Assembly (NCBI GenBank): GCA_016715765.1 | Contig: JADJZJ010000032.1 | Span: 1-52,302 of the forward strand | Source of the DNA: Opitutaceae bacterium | GTDB lineage: Bacteria > Verrucomicrobiota > Verrucomicrobiia > Opitutales > Opitutaceae | DNA length: 52,302 bases | Direction: 5' to 3' | Part shown: positions 42,436 to 51,362 of the stretch, piece by piece | How positions within the stretch are numbered: position 1 is the first letter of the stretch | How the letters are laid out: each line of letters opens with the position of its first letter | Notes under the pieces: generated by a model | What the model was told of the DNA's origin: nothing | What the model saw: the letters and a program-made list of their open reading frames with translations, nothing else | Databases searched by the model: none | Position numbers and translations under genes: made by a program

Positions 42436-42959
42436 GGAGAAATGGGTGAGGCGGATGCCGGTTGGAATTGGCCGGCGCTTTCGTGCAGGAGCGCGCAGCT
42501 TTGGCGCAACGCCGCCTGGTCGGCCGGCGACACTCCTTGCGCCAGTTTGTCCGCGGTCCGGAGGTAATCCATGAGCGCGGCATTGGCGGCGACCCGGCCG
42601 GGGTCCGTCAGGCCGACATAAACCACCCGGCGGTCGCGCGTATCACGCCGCCGCGCAACCAATCCCCGCGCCTCGAGGGCATCAAGCAGGGCGGTCATGG
42701 CGGAGCGGGTGACGTCGGTATGAACCGAAAGGTCCGCCGGCGTGGCCGCCGCGGGATCGAGCGCGAACAGCGCCACGAGGATGGAAAATTTGTGCTCGGT
42801 CAGGCCGAGTTCCGTGAGGGTGCGCTGCAACACGCCATCGACCGACCCCGCCGCATCCAGGAATTCCAGGACCATCCGGCAGCGCGTTTCGTCCAAGCCA
42901 TCCCGCTGGCGGGCGACCGTCAGCAGGGTTCGCAGGGCAAGGGTCTCGATCGCCATCAT
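42432..42959 (-). CDS. MarR family transcriptional regulator
   Basis: 175 residues from the ATG at 42959 (the next codon is also ATG). A winged helix is visible at about 50-115: LTELGLTEHKFSILVALFALDPAAATPADLSVHTDVTRSAMTALLDALEARGLVARRRDTRDRRVVYVGLTDPG. It is first in the pump operon and should repress it until an aromatic or drug ligand binds. A purine-rich GAAAGG lies about 8 nt upstream of the ATG as a possible ribosome-binding site. The target operator could not be read with confidence. Confidence 0.9.
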   Translation of the reverse strand: MMAIETLALRTLLTVARQRDGLDETRCRMVLEFLDAAGSVDGVLQRTLTELGLTEHKFSILVALFALDPAAATPADLSVHTDVTRSAMTALLDALEARGLVARRRDTRDRRVVYVGLTDPGRVAANAALMDYLRTADKLAQGVSPADQAALRQSCALLHESAGQFQPASASPISP

Positions 42960-43359
42960 GTCCGGCCTTTCTTTCTGGTGATCACCGGCGCGGACAGGCT
43001 CATGCCTCATAATAGCAGTTAAGCACGGCAACCTGAAATACTTCCGCCCGCTCTCCGTCATGCCGCAAAGGCATCAGCGGGGGGCCGGCGGACCATCAAC
43101 GGCCGGATGATTATGTCATTCCCGGATTCGATCAGCGAACACTTGTCACGCCGCAGGCCCGGCGGAAGTGGATGTAAATTGTAGGGCCGGGTCTCCGAAC
43201 CCCGCCTTCGCCTAACTTTTCGCGAACGAAGGCGGGGTTCGGAGACCCCGCTCTACAACCCAACCTCTGCCGCGATAGATCTGATTGGTATATTGCATAC
43301 CGGCCTTAGAACCGGAGTTTGTATTGCGGGACACGCCTACCCTCGCAGATTTTGAATCA
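42960..43359. other. Divergent intergenic region between marR-like and malY/patB-like genes
   Basis: 400 nt with no gene. It contains a long GTAG-footed hairpin (43179-43258) and a short inverted repeat GGTAT-attgc-ATACC (43286-43300) about 60 nt before the aminotransferase ATG, a possible operator. The two promoters are not clearly readable. Confidence 0.5.
43179..43258. repeat. GTAGGGCCGGGTCTCCGAAC long hairpin
   Basis: About 30-nt arms: TTGTAGGGCCGGGTCTCCGA + ACCCCGCCTTCG at the left and CGAAGGCGGGGTTCGGAGAC + CCCGCTCTACAA at the right, with a short loop. It is the longest GTAG-footed stem in the window. Confidence 0.75.
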
Positions 43360-44514
43360 ATGACCTTTGACTTCGATACCGTACCGACCCGTCTCGGCAC
43401 CGATTCCCAGAAGTGGCAGAAGTATGCCGGCCGCGACATCCTGCCCCTGTGGGTGGCCGACATGGATTTCAAGTCGCCCCCGGCGATCATCGAGGCCCTC
43501 CATCGCCGGGTCGAACACGGCATCTTCGGCTATGCCCGGCCGGTGAAATCCACGGTGGATGCCGTGGTGACGGCGATGCACAGCCGCTACGGCTGGACCA
43601 TCGACCCCGCCTGGATTGTCTGGCTGCCCGGACTGGTGGTCGGACTTAATATCACCGCCCAGGCCTTTGCGGAAGCCGGCGACGAAGTGCTCACGCTCAC
43701 GCCGGTTTACCCCCCGTTCATGAGTGCGCCGAAGAACAGCGCCCGCGCCTCGGTCGGCGTGCCCTTTGTGCTGCAGGACGGCCATTGGACGATTGATTGG
43801 GCGGCGTTGGAGCGCGCGGTCACCCCGCGCACCCGCCTGTTCTACCTGTGCAACCCGCACAATCCCCTCGCCCGAGTCTGGCGGCGCGACGAGCTCGTGC
43901 GGTTGGGCGAGTTTTGTGTCCGGCACAACCTGGTGCTTTGCAGCGACGAGATCCATTGCGACCTCATCCTCGACCCCGCGTTGCCTCACATCCCCACCGG
44001 CACCCTCGGGGATGAAATCGCTAAGCGCACGCTCACGCTCATGGCGCCGAGCAAGACCTACAACGTCCCCGGCCTCGGCACCTCCCTCGCCATCATCCCC
44101 GACCCCGCGCTGCGCGCCCGGTTCGTCCGCGCCACCGCCGGTGTGGTCGCCGAGGTCACCGCCCTCGGGTTCACCGCCTGCGAGGCCGCCTATCGCGACA
44201 GCGAACCCTGGCGCCAGGAACTGCTGGCCTACTTGCGCGGCAACCGCGACTTCCTGCTGGATTTCGTGGCGCGCGAACTGCCCGGCGTGAAGGTCGAAGC
44301 GCCGATCGAGGCCACCTACCTGGCCTGGCTCAATGTCTCCGCCCTGAAGCTCGCCGATCCCATCGCGCACTTCGAGCAGCACGGCGTCGGCCTGAGCGAC
44401 GGCGCCTTCTTCGGCGCGCCGAAGGGCACCCACGTCCGCATCAACATCGGCTGCCCCCGCGCGACCCTTGCGGAAGCGTTGCGGCGGATGAAGGCCGCAG
44501 TCGGCAAACTGTAA
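43360..44514 (+). CDS. MalY/PatB-type PLP-dependent aminotransferase / C-S lyase
   Basis: 384 residues. It begins MTFDFDTVPTRLGTDSQKWQKY (ATG at 43360), the usual MalY/PatB opening. PLP contacts are clear: Asn165 and Asn168 in CNPHNP, Asp196 in CSDEIHCDL and the Schiff-base Lys232 in SKTYNVPGL. Arg in the C-terminal HVRINIGCPR binds the substrate carboxylate. Family members cleave cystathionine or cysteine conjugates to a thiol, pyruvate and ammonia. The physiological substrate here is not shown. It is transcribed alone; a GTAG hairpin follows at 44533. Confidence 0.92.
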   Translation: MTFDFDTVPTRLGTDSQKWQKYAGRDILPLWVADMDFKSPPAIIEALHRRVEHGIFGYARPVKSTVDAVVTAMHSRYGWTIDPAWIVWLPGLVVGLNITAQAFAEAGDEVLTLTPVYPPFMSAPKNSARASVGVPFVLQDGHWTIDWAALERAVTPRTRLFYLCNPHNPLARVWRRDELVRLGEFCVRHNLVLCSDEIHCDLILDPALPHIPTGTLGDEIAKRTLTLMAPSKTYNVPGLGTSLAIIPDPALRARFVRATAGVVAEVTALGFTACEAAYRDSEPWRQELLAYLRGNRDFLLDFVARELPGVKVEAPIEATYLAWLNVSALKLADPIAHFEQHGVGLSDGAFFGAPKGTHVRINIGCPRATLAEALRRMKAAVGKL

Positions 44515-44532
44515 GGGCCGGAAAATCCACCC

Positions 44533-44558
44533 TGTAGGGCGTCACCTTGGTGACGCCT
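44533..44558. repeat. Single GTAGGGCGTCACC hairpin
   Basis: TGTAGGGCGTCACCTTGGTG + ACGCCT. Core GTCACC-tt-GGTGAC is the same as the right half of the composite at 3783-3865. It lies between the aminotransferase and Dus genes. Confidence 0.7.
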
Positions 44559-44625
44559 GTTTGGGCCGCCCCCGCGTCATGCCTTGCGGCCAACCTTTTC
44601 CGCCGCTACCTCTGCCCGCCGTCGC

Positions 44626-45741
44626 ATGCGCCTTGGTCCCTACGAACTGCCCACCAACCTTTTTCTCTCGCCGCTGGCGGGTTACACCAACCTGCCCTTC
44701 CGCGTGACCCTGCGGGAATTGGGCGGACTCGCCTGGGCCACCACCGACCTGGTCAACGCCCGCTCATTGATCGAACGCAACCGCACCGCGCTCCAACTGG
44801 TCGCCTCCTCTCCGGATGACCGCCCGCTCGCCATCCAGCTCTTCGGCAGCGTGCCGGAGGAGATGCGCGACGCCGCCGTCATGTGCGAGGCGATGGGGGC
44901 GCAATCCGTGGACATCAACATGGGCTGCCCGGTGAAGAAGGTGGTCAAGATCGGCGGCGGCTCGGCGATGATGACCGAGCTCGACAAGACCGCCGCCCTC
45001 GTCCGCGGCATGATCGCCGCGGTGAAGATTCCCGTGACCGCCAAGATGCGGCTCGGCTGGGACGACGACAACCTCACCGCGCCCGACCTCGCCCGGGTGC
45101 TGGAGGATACCGGGGTGGCCGCGATCTTCGTGCACGGCCGCACCCGGGCCCAGGGCTTCGGCGGCACGGTCAACCTCGCGGGCATCCGCGCGGTCGTCCA
45201 GGCCGTGAAAACCATCCCCGTCATCGGCAACGGCGATGTGACCACGCCCGAGGCGGCGAAGCACATGCTGGATGAGACCGGTTGCGCCGGCGTGAGCATT
45301 GGACGCGGCGCGTTCTACGATCCGTGGATTTTCCGGCGCACGGCGCATTACCTCTCCACTGGCGAACTGCTGCCCGAGCCCAATTTTGCCGAGCGCGTGC
45401 GGGTCATGCGCCGGCACTTCGGCCGCTATTGCGAGTTCTACGGCGAGGAGCACGGCGCGCGCCTGTTCCGGAAGGTCGCCCCGTGGTACGCGAAGCGCTT
45501 CGGGCCCGCGAAGCCGTTCAAGCAGCGCATCATCACCATCCGGTCCCAGGCCGACTTCGATGCCGCCGTCGCCGAGTATGTCGCCTGGCGCGCGCAATTC
45601 TGCGACGAACAGGGCGAACTCCTCCCGCGCTTCACGCCGGCCCCGATGGTGGCCTCCTTCATGCGCGACGAGCCCGACGAGGCCGCCGGCCTGCACCGCA
45701 GCGCCATCCCCGTGCCCAAGGGTCCGGTGGACACGTGGTAA
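44626..45741 (+). CDS. tRNA-dihydrouridine synthase (DusB-like)
   Basis: 371 residues from the ATG at 44626 (MRLGPYELPTNLFLSPLAGYTNLPFR). A TIM barrel binds FMN: the catalytic Cys is Cys101 in NMGCPVKKV; Lys140 in AKMRLGW, His170 with GRTR (171-174), GNGD (201-204) and GRGA (227-230) hold FMN. A C-terminal helical tRNA-binding domain follows (about 250-371). It reduces uridines in the D-loop of tRNA with NADPH. The stop is followed directly by CCCAATCTTTCTC, as behind the permease at 2831. Confidence 0.94.
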   Translation: MRLGPYELPTNLFLSPLAGYTNLPFRVTLRELGGLAWATTDLVNARSLIERNRTALQLVASSPDDRPLAIQLFGSVPEEMRDAAVMCEAMGAQSVDINMGCPVKKVVKIGGGSAMMTELDKTAALVRGMIAAVKIPVTAKMRLGWDDDNLTAPDLARVLEDTGVAAIFVHGRTRAQGFGGTVNLAGIRAVVQAVKTIPVIGNGDVTTPEAAKHMLDETGCAGVSIGRGAFYDPWIFRRTAHYLSTGELLPEPNFAERVRVMRRHFGRYCEFYGEEHGARLFRKVAPWYAKRFGPAKPFKQRIITIRSQADFDAAVAEYVAWRAQFCDEQGELLPRFTPAPMVASFMRDEPDEAAGLHRSAIPVPKGPVDTW

Positions 45742-45868
45742 CCCAATCTTTCTCGTTCTCTTAATCTTTCTCTTTCTCTCGTTAAGGTCACCAGTGGTCG
45801 TACGTCGAAACGGCCGTCCGGAGGCCGGCCGCTACCCACAGCATTGATTTTCAATCCGAACCAACCCC

Positions 45869-46549
45869 ATGACCTCCGCCAGCCACTTCTGGGAACTCAT
45901 CCTCGGCACCATCATCGCCCTGCTGCCGCTCATCAATCCGCTTGCCGCGGCGCCCACTTTCCTGGCCATCACCGAGCGCGACACCCCCGAGCGCCGCAAC
46001 CAGCAGCTGCGCATGGCCTGCATCTACATGATCGCCATCCTCGTGAGCTTCCTCATCGGCGGCACCTTCATCATGGGGTTCTTTGGCATATCCATTCCGG
46101 GCCTGCGCATCGCCGGCGGGCTGCTCGTGGCCGGCATTGGCTCCGGCATGCTCATGGCCCCGCCGCGCGATCCCGCCGCGCAGACCCGCGAAACCGAGGC
46201 TGCCCGCGCCAAGCGCGACATCGCCTTCTCGCCCCTGGCCATGCCCATGCTCAGCGGCCCGGGCGCCATCGCGGTGACGCTGGGCTTCACCTCGCTTGCG
46301 ACCGACTGGACCGACTACGTGGCCATCATCCTCGGCATCCTGGTGGTCGCGGGCATCATCTACTCCACCCTGCGCGTCTCGAGCCGCATCGTGCAGGTGA
46401 TCGGCCTCACCGGCATGAACGCCCTCACCAAGGTCATGGGTTTCCTCATCCTGTGCATCGGCATCCAATTCGTGGTCAACGGCGTGCTCGGCATCGCCAC
46501 CGACCCCGCCCTGCTCCGCAGCATCCGCGATACGCTGAGCCAGTCCTGA
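45869..46549 (+). CDS. MarC family (UPF0056) membrane protein
   Basis: 226 residues with six TM helices. The family segment LPLINPLAAAPTFLAITERDTPERRNQQ lies in the first third and the repeat segment PLAMPMLSGPGAIAVTLGF in the second, as in other MarC proteins. The function is not established; despite the name it is not tied to multiple antibiotic resistance. The ATG at 45869 was chosen. It is transcribed alone. Confidence 0.93.
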   Translation: MTSASHFWELILGTIIALLPLINPLAAAPTFLAITERDTPERRNQQLRMACIYMIAILVSFLIGGTFIMGFFGISIPGLRIAGGLLVAGIGSGMLMAPPRDPAAQTRETEAARAKRDIAFSPLAMPMLSGPGAIAVTLGFTSLATDWTDYVAIILGILVVAGIIYSTLRVSSRIVQVIGLTGMNALTKVMGFLILCIGIQFVVNGVLGIATDPALLRSIRDTLSQS

Positions 46550-46893
46550 GATTGCCGCAGCTCCAGTAGGGCAGGTCTCTGACCTGCCTTCGGACGCCTC
46601 ATCCGCGATCAGGCGTTAAATAACCGGCCCGGCTAACGTTTAACCCTGAACGCTTAACGTTTAACGCTGAAGTGGGGTACCCGGGAGCGCGACCGCCCTC
46701 GGTCGCAATCGAACGAACGCGTTTGGCGTCCGCATATAAAATCATTTCACACTCTCCTTCTGCGCATCGTTGATTTCGCCATTTGCCCTGCTCCCGCAAT
46801 TAATCTCATCTCCGAACTCCGCTCCCTCTGCTGCCTCCTGTGATTTTCCGGTTCAGACCAGTGACCCGCTGGAAACCATCCTCTTCAAGTTCC
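46550..46893. other. Intergenic region with three repeat classes
   Basis: 344 nt with no gene: a GTAGGGCAGGTCTCTGACCT half palindrome (46565-46590), CGTTAAA/AACGCTTAACG repeats (46611-46672) and a GGGAGCGCGACCG hairpin (46683-46709). The promoter of the rhamnosidase gene must lie in 46710-46890; no clear boxes are seen. Confidence 0.55.
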
Positions 46894-49290
46894 ATGAAGC
46901 CCGCCTCCACCCCCACAGATCCCGCCCGCATTTTCGCCCGGTCCGAATGGATCTGGCCCTACGATCTCCGCTGGGACCTGCATAACGCCTACGCGCTGTT
47001 CCGCCGCGACTTCACCCTGGACCGCGTGCCGCGGCACGCCCCGCTGTTCATCACCGCCGACCAGTCGTACCACCTTTACCTCAACGGTGCCTTCGTCGGC
47101 CGCGGCCCGGCCCGGGGTTTCCAGTCGCACTGGCCCTACGACGAGATCGACGTCGCCCGCTGGCTCGTGCCCGGCCGCAACGTGCTGGCGGTGCGCGCCT
47201 ACAACCCGGGCGCCAGCAATTTCCAATACGTCCACCAGGGTTACGCCGGCCTCCTCGTCGCCGCGACCTGGGGCGGAGGCCGGCTGCGCACGGATCGCGA
47301 CTGGCAATGCCTGCCGCAACCCGGCATCCGGCGCGACATGGTGCACTCCAGCCTGCAGCTGTTCCCGCAGGAACACTTCGACGCGCGCGCCTGCCCGACG
47401 GACTGGATGAATTCCGATTTCGACGACAGCAAATGGACCAAGCCCAACAGCCAGGCACTGAACGTCCTGCCCTGGGCCAGCCTCGAGCCGCGCGGCATCC
47501 CGCTCATGTTTGAGGTGGCCGACCGGCCGGGGCGCATCATCGGCACCCGCGAGGGCGAATGTGCCGCCGGCTGGGAAACCGCACGCAATCTCTACCAGTT
47601 GCGCCAGTCCGAGGACCACACCCATGCGCCGGTCGAGTTGGGCGCATTGGACACCCCGGCTGAACCGGGCGCGCCGGCCGGACTTTTTGCCGCCGGCTTC
47701 GAGGTCCCGGCCACCGGGCCGGGCCGTTTCCGCAGTTATCTGCTCGATGTCGGGCGTCCTGTCGTCGGCAACTACTCGCTGTCCATCGGCGGCGGACGCG
47801 GGGGCGAGACCGTCGACTTTGCCTACACCGAGGGCATCGATCCGCTGACCCTGAAACCGGACCTGCGCTTCCCCGACGGCAGCAGCGTGGCCTTCAGCGG
47901 ACGCGTGATCTGCCGTTCCGGCCGCACCGAGTACATGTTCTATCATCCCTACGGATTCCGCCACGTGACGGTCACGGTGCGAAACACCTCGGGTCCGCTG
48001 CATCTCTCGCTCTGCCTGCGCCGCACCGGTTACCCCGTTGAGCGCCGCGGCGCCTTCCGCAGTTCCGAACCGTTGCTCGAAAAAATCTGGGAAACCTGCG
48101 CCTGGTCGCAGCAGAACTGCATGCTCGACGCCTACGTGGACACTCCCTGGCGCGAGCAGGCGCAGTGGTGGGGCGACGCCCGGGTGCAGGCGTGGAACAC
48201 GTTTCATCTCAGCGGCGATGCCCGGCTTTTCCGCCGTGGCATCTACCAGATCGGCGCACAGCACACGGCCGACGGCCTCACCTACGGCCACGCACCGACG
48301 ATGGCCCACAACTGCGTGCTGCCGGACTTCACCCTGGTCTGGATGCTCACGCAGTGGGATTACTATTGGCAGACCGGCGACCTGCAGCCGTTCAAGGACC
48401 AGCGCGCCGGCATCGAGCGCGCCTTGGCCTACTTCGAGGCGCACACGGGGCGCGACGGTCTCGTGACCTACGATCCGCGCTACTGGCTGTTCCTTGACTG
48501 GACCGAACTGCCCAAGGACGGCGCCTCGAGCATCTACAACCTCTGGCTCGTGCTGGCGCTGGAGCGGCTCGCCGCGATGCACCGGCTGTCGCGGGACACG
48601 AAGGCCGCGCTGCGCTGCGAGCGCTGGGCGAAGCGTCTGCGCGCCAAGCTGCGCACCTTCCTCAACCGCCGCGGTCTCCTCGGCGACGGGTTGGATGCCA
48701 AGGGTCGGGTGCTGCGCAGCACCTCGCCCCACGCCCAGACCCTCGCCCTCATGGCCGGGCTGGCTCCGGAAGCGGAACCCGCGATGGAAAATTTCCTCGT
48801 CGACTACCTGGCCGACGAGTCCGGCCACACCGCCAAGCCGAGCGCCTACTGGATCAATTATGTGTATTCGCTGCTCGCCGCCCGCGGACACGGCGCGAAG
48901 GTCGTCGCCCACATCCGTCCGCGCTGGGAGCCGATGATCGCCTACGGCTCGACCTTTGAGATTTTCGGCGATTCCGCCCTGTTTGCCGCCAGCCGTTCGC
49001 ATGCATGGTCGGCGCATCCGCTTTATCAACTCATGCAGATCATCGGTGGCGTGCGCCAAATCGCGCCCGCGTGGAAACGCATCCGCTTCTCGCCCGAATT
49101 TGTGGGTGAAACCGGGGGCGCCACCATCCCGACCCCGCAGGGTCCGATCGTTTCCGACTGGCGGCGCGAGGACGGAGTTGTGCGCGTCGAACTCACCCTG
49201 CCGCGCGGCGTAACCGCGGAGGTGCGACTGCCGGGGTTGAAGCCGGAGAAAATCTCCGGGTGCAGGACCTGGACGGTCACGCCTTGGTAA
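46894..49290 (+). CDS. Alpha-L-rhamnosidase-like glycoside hydrolase (GH78-type)
   Basis: 798 residues from the ATG at 46894; no signal peptide is evident, so it is probably cytoplasmic. An N-terminal beta-sandwich contains FITADQSYHLYLNGAFVGRGPA (about 52-74), typical of the rhamnosidase N domain; a central beta domain follows, then an (alpha/alpha)6 barrel. The barrel has DAYVDTPWREQAQWWGDARVQA, matching the GH78 RE...WxGDA motif, and later YWLFLDWTELPKDGASSIYNLW. The family releases L-rhamnose from glycosides and polysaccharides by inversion. The catalytic Glu in the RE motif is a candidate. It stands alone without transport or sugar genes. Substrate specificity cannot be judged from sequence. 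Confidence 0.85.
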   Translation: MKPASTPTDPARIFARSEWIWPYDLRWDLHNAYALFRRDFTLDRVPRHAPLFITADQSYHLYLNGAFVGRGPARGFQSHWPYDEIDVARWLVPGRNVLAVRAYNPGASNFQYVHQGYAGLLVAATWGGGRLRTDRDWQCLPQPGIRRDMVHSSLQLFPQEHFDARACPTDWMNSDFDDSKWTKPNSQALNVLPWASLEPRGIPLMFEVADRPGRIIGTREGECAAGWETARNLYQLRQSEDHTHAPVELGALDTPAEPGAPAGLFAAGFEVPATGPGRFRSYLLDVGRPVVGNYSLSIGGGRGGETVDFAYTEGIDPLTLKPDLRFPDGSSVAFSGRVICRSGRTEYMFYHPYGFRHVTVTVRNTSGPLHLSLCLRRTGYPVERRGAFRSSEPLLEKIWETCAWSQQNCMLDAYVDTPWREQAQWWGDARVQAWNTFHLSGDARLFRRGIYQIGAQHTADGLTYGHAPTMAHNCVLPDFTLVWMLTQWDYYWQTGDLQPFKDQRAGIERALAYFEAHTGRDGLVTYDPRYWLFLDWTELPKDGASSIYNLWLVLALERLAAMHRLSRDTKAALRCERWAKRLRAKLRTFLNRRGLLGDGLDAKGRVLRSTSPHAQTLALMAGLAPEAEPAMENFLVDYLADESGHTAKPSAYWINYVYSLLAARGHGAKVVAHIRPRWEPMIAYGSTFEIFGDSALFAASRSHAWSAHPLYQLMQIIGGVRQIAPAWKRIRFSPEFVGETGGATIPTPQGPIVSDWRREDGVVRVELTLPRGVTAEVRLPGLKPEKISGCRTWTVTPW

Positions 49291-49291
49291 A

Positions 49292-49320
49292 TGTAGGGCG
49301 GGGATTCCGATCCCCGCCTT
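49292..49320. repeat. GTAGGGCGGGGATTCC palindrome, copy B left
   Basis: TGTAGGGCGGGGATTCCGAT + CCCCGCCTT. It has a complementary partner at 49540-49566; together they bracket E7 and a GTAGCTACG repeat. Confidence 0.7.
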
Positions 49321-49330
49321 TCATGACCCG

Positions 49331-49360
49331 TTGTAGCCGGGCTCGCTGAGCCCGGTTTTT
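49331..49360 (+). terminator. GTAG-footed hairpin with T-run, possible terminator
   Basis: TTGTAGCCGGGCTCGCTGAG + CCCGGTTTTT: a stem CCGGGCT-cgctg-AGCCCGG followed by five T on the plus strand, 41 nt past the rhamnosidase stop. It also carries the GTAG foot, so one sequence may serve as both repeat and terminator. Confidence 0.6.
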
Positions 49361-49389
49361 CCATTTCCCGGAAACTGAAAGTGATTTTC

Positions 49390-49480
49390 CTCGCGCCAAG
49401 GTCGCCAAGGACGCCACGGCGCGGAAATTGTAACCAAGCAACCGGTCTTTCCTTCGCGCCCTTTGCGCCCTTGGCGTGAG
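49390..49480. repeat. Imperfect inverted-repeat element E7
   Basis: CTCGCGCCAAGGTCGCCAAG + GACGCC (49390) is mirrored by CCTTCGCGCCCTTTGCGCCC + TTGGCGTGAG (49451-49480). Period of 9 (CGCCAAGGN). It has the same design as E1-E5. Confidence 0.6.
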
Positions 49481-49539
49481 GCTGGCTTGGATTCGCAAGA
49501 CATCCACTCGCTCACGCTCGTAGCTACGATCCAAAACAT

Positions 49540-49566
49540 GGCGGGGATCGGAATCCCCGCCCTACA
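49540..49566. repeat. GTAGGGCGGGGATTCC palindrome, copy B right
   Basis: GGCGGGGATCGGAATCCCCG + CCCTACA, the inverted partner of 49292-49320. A GTAGCTACG unit (about 49502-49527) precedes it. Confidence 0.7.
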
Positions 49567-49574
49567 CCAAATTA

Positions 49575-51008
49575 TCAATACTTCCGTGTGATCGTGGCGC
49601 CGGTGCGGTCCTTGAAGGTGATGGTCTTCCGGTCGGCATCCACACTGTCGAACACGATGCCGAGAATGGTATCCGCCGACTCGCCGGCGCGGATGGTGCG
49701 GCCATTGATGAGCGCCCGCGGCGGGTTGCCCTGGAACACACCGTTGATGCGCGCGGCTGACACAAAGGCACGGAACTCATCGCTCACCGGCGCGTTGGCC
49801 ATGAGGTCGCTCGTGGTGACCTTGATGCCGGGCGCGAGCTGCGACTCCGTTTTCACATAAGTCTGGGCCGGCGGGGCGACGGGCGTGGCGTCAGGTTTGC
49901 CGCCGAGTTCTCCAGGCAGCGGGGTGTTCAGAAAACGATCATCGGGCGGTTCCTTGCCTTCGAGCACGGCATCCACGCGCTCCTGCTCGTTGCCGCGACG
50001 GGCGGCGACTGCGGCCTGAGCCTTGTCCACCATGGCCTTGGGCATGGCGGCAATCTGGTTGAGCGTTTCGGAAGGCGTCACGGCCGCGGGCTTGTCGGCC
50101 GGGGCCGTCTTGGTCACGGGCTGGGCCGCGGCCGGCCCGGGCGCCGGCTTCATGAACAGGCTCCAGGCAAAATAGCCGCCGACGGCCAGGACGAGGACGA
50201 CCGCGATGACGACGAGCAGGATGACCGTCTTCTGCTTTTTTGCCGTGGCCTCAGCCGAAAGTTTCACCGGAACCTTGGGAGGTGGTGGCGGTGCCTTGTC
50301 GGCCAGCGCCTGGGCATCCATCGGTGGACGCGAGGCCGAGGCGGCCGGTTTGGGCATGGGTGGAGTCGTGCCGGGTTTGACCAGGAACGGGGGAACACTC
50401 ACACCCGCAGCCGGAACCTCCACGGGCGGCCGGGTGCCGGGCTTGGCCGCGGATGGAGGCGGAACCGCCATGGGCGGCTGCGTCCCGCCGGTCGGAGGCG
50501 CCTTGGGCTTGAGCTTGAATTTTACCGGTTCGGCCGGGGCCGATTCAGCCGCCGGGGGGGTGGCTGGCGCAGGGGCCGCGGCCGGCGCCGGAGTTGCCGC
50601 GGCGCTTTCCGGTGCGGATGCCGGGGTGGCCTCGGCCGGCTGGGCGGCGGCCTGTGGCTCGGCCGTGAGGCGGGGTTTCAGGCGCGGACGCTCGGGTTGG
50701 GCGGCGGCGGTTTCCGGCGCGGGTACCGGCACAGGGGCGGGCTGGTCTGGAACCGCAGCAGGCGTCTCAGGAACAACGCTTTGTGCCGGGGTGGCGGCCG
50801 GTTCGACGGAAAGCTTGGGCTTCAGTCGCAGCTTGGGCGCGGCGGTTTCGGCCGCAGCCGGCTCGGCCGGTGGAGTCGCCGGAGGCGTTACGGCCGCAGC
50901 CGGGGCCGGCTCGGCGGGAGCTTGGGCGGAGCCGGCTGCCGCTGTCTCCTCCGGTGGGCGTAACCGGGGTTTGAGACGCAATGAGGGCGGCGGGGGCTCT
51001 TCACTCAT
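49575..51008 (-). CDS. Single-pass membrane protein with repeated LKPRL motifs
   Basis: 477 residues from the ATG at 51008 (MSEEPPPPS). The N-terminal 260 residues are Ala/Pro-rich and, by charge, probably cytoplasmic. Within them the motif LRLKPRL recurs: 10-16, 60-66 (LRLKPKL), 109-114 (RLKPRL) and 165-169 (KLKPK), spaced about 50. Three GT-x-PP units lie near 176, 192 and 213. A TM helix (about 261-283) is preceded by KKQK. The outer part (about 290-477) has a helical region, then a small beta-rich end with GIVFDSVDADRKTITFKDRTGATI. I do not recognise a family. It is divergent from a small lipoprotein gene, 90 nt apart. Confidence 0.75.
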   Translation of the reverse strand: MSEEPPPPSLRLKPRLRPPEETAAAGSAQAPAEPAPAAAVTPPATPPAEPAAAETAAPKLRLKPKLSVEPAATPAQSVVPETPAAVPDQPAPVPVPAPETAAAQPERPRLKPRLTAEPQAAAQPAEATPASAPESAAATPAPAAAPAPATPPAAESAPAEPVKFKLKPKAPPTGGTQPPMAVPPPSAAKPGTRPPVEVPAAGVSVPPFLVKPGTTPPMPKPAASASRPPMDAQALADKAPPPPPKVPVKLSAEATAKKQKTVILLVVIAVVLVLAVGGYFAWSLFMKPAPGPAAAQPVTKTAPADKPAAVTPSETLNQIAAMPKAMVDKAQAAVAARRGNEQERVDAVLEGKEPPDDRFLNTPLPGELGGKPDATPVAPPAQTYVKTESQLAPGIKVTTSDLMANAPVSDEFRAFVSAARINGVFQGNPPRALINGRTIRAGESADTILGIVFDSVDADRKTITFKDRTGATITRKY

Positions 51009-51098
51009 GTCGCGACCGTAATCTTTTTTTCGTCCAGCGCGAAACCAAAAAGATTCGCTCGCGGTCAATCCCTTAACCTTCTCAATACCATTCCCATC

Positions 51099-51362
51099 AT
51101 GACCGCCTTCAACCGCATCGCCCTCGTCGTCCTTGCCGCCACCTCCCTATGCCTTGCCGGCTGTCTGTTTTCCAAGAAGCCCAGGAAGCCGAAGGAGAGC
51201 AAAGCCATCGCGAGCCAGGTGGATGAGGAGTTCAAGCAGCGCTGGATCGAAAAGCGGGCGGGAGAGCTGATGACGCGCGGGGTTTCACCCGATATCGCCC
51301 GGGGCCAGGCCATCGAGGAGTTCCGGCTAAACTACGGCTACACCAGCGCCGCCGGTAAATGA
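51099..51362 (+). CDS. Small lipoprotein
   Basis: 87 residues. The signal peptide ends in LAGC, a clear lipobox, so the mature protein is lipid-anchored at Cys22. The mature part is short, basic and helical (KKPRKPKESKAIASQVDEEFKQRWIEKRAGELM). Its stop overlaps the RarD gene start (ATGA), so the two are co-translated. No family is recognised. The divergent 90-nt gap to the LKPRL-motif gene must hold both promoters. Confidence 0.8.
   Translation: MTAFNRIALVVLAATSLCLAGCLFSKKPRKPKESKAIASQVDEEFKQRWIEKRAGELMTRGVSPDIARGQAIEEFRLNYGYTSAAGK

Noticed and set aside
46885..49059. Long minus-strand frame opposite the rhamnosidase gene
   Set aside because: No domain pattern; the plus strand encodes a coherent glycoside hydrolase.
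50206..51021. Gly/Ala-rich plus-strand frame opposite the LKPRL-motif gene
   Set aside because: It mirrors the Pro/Ala codons of the minus-strand protein. The gene on the minus strand has a TM helix and a sensible start.
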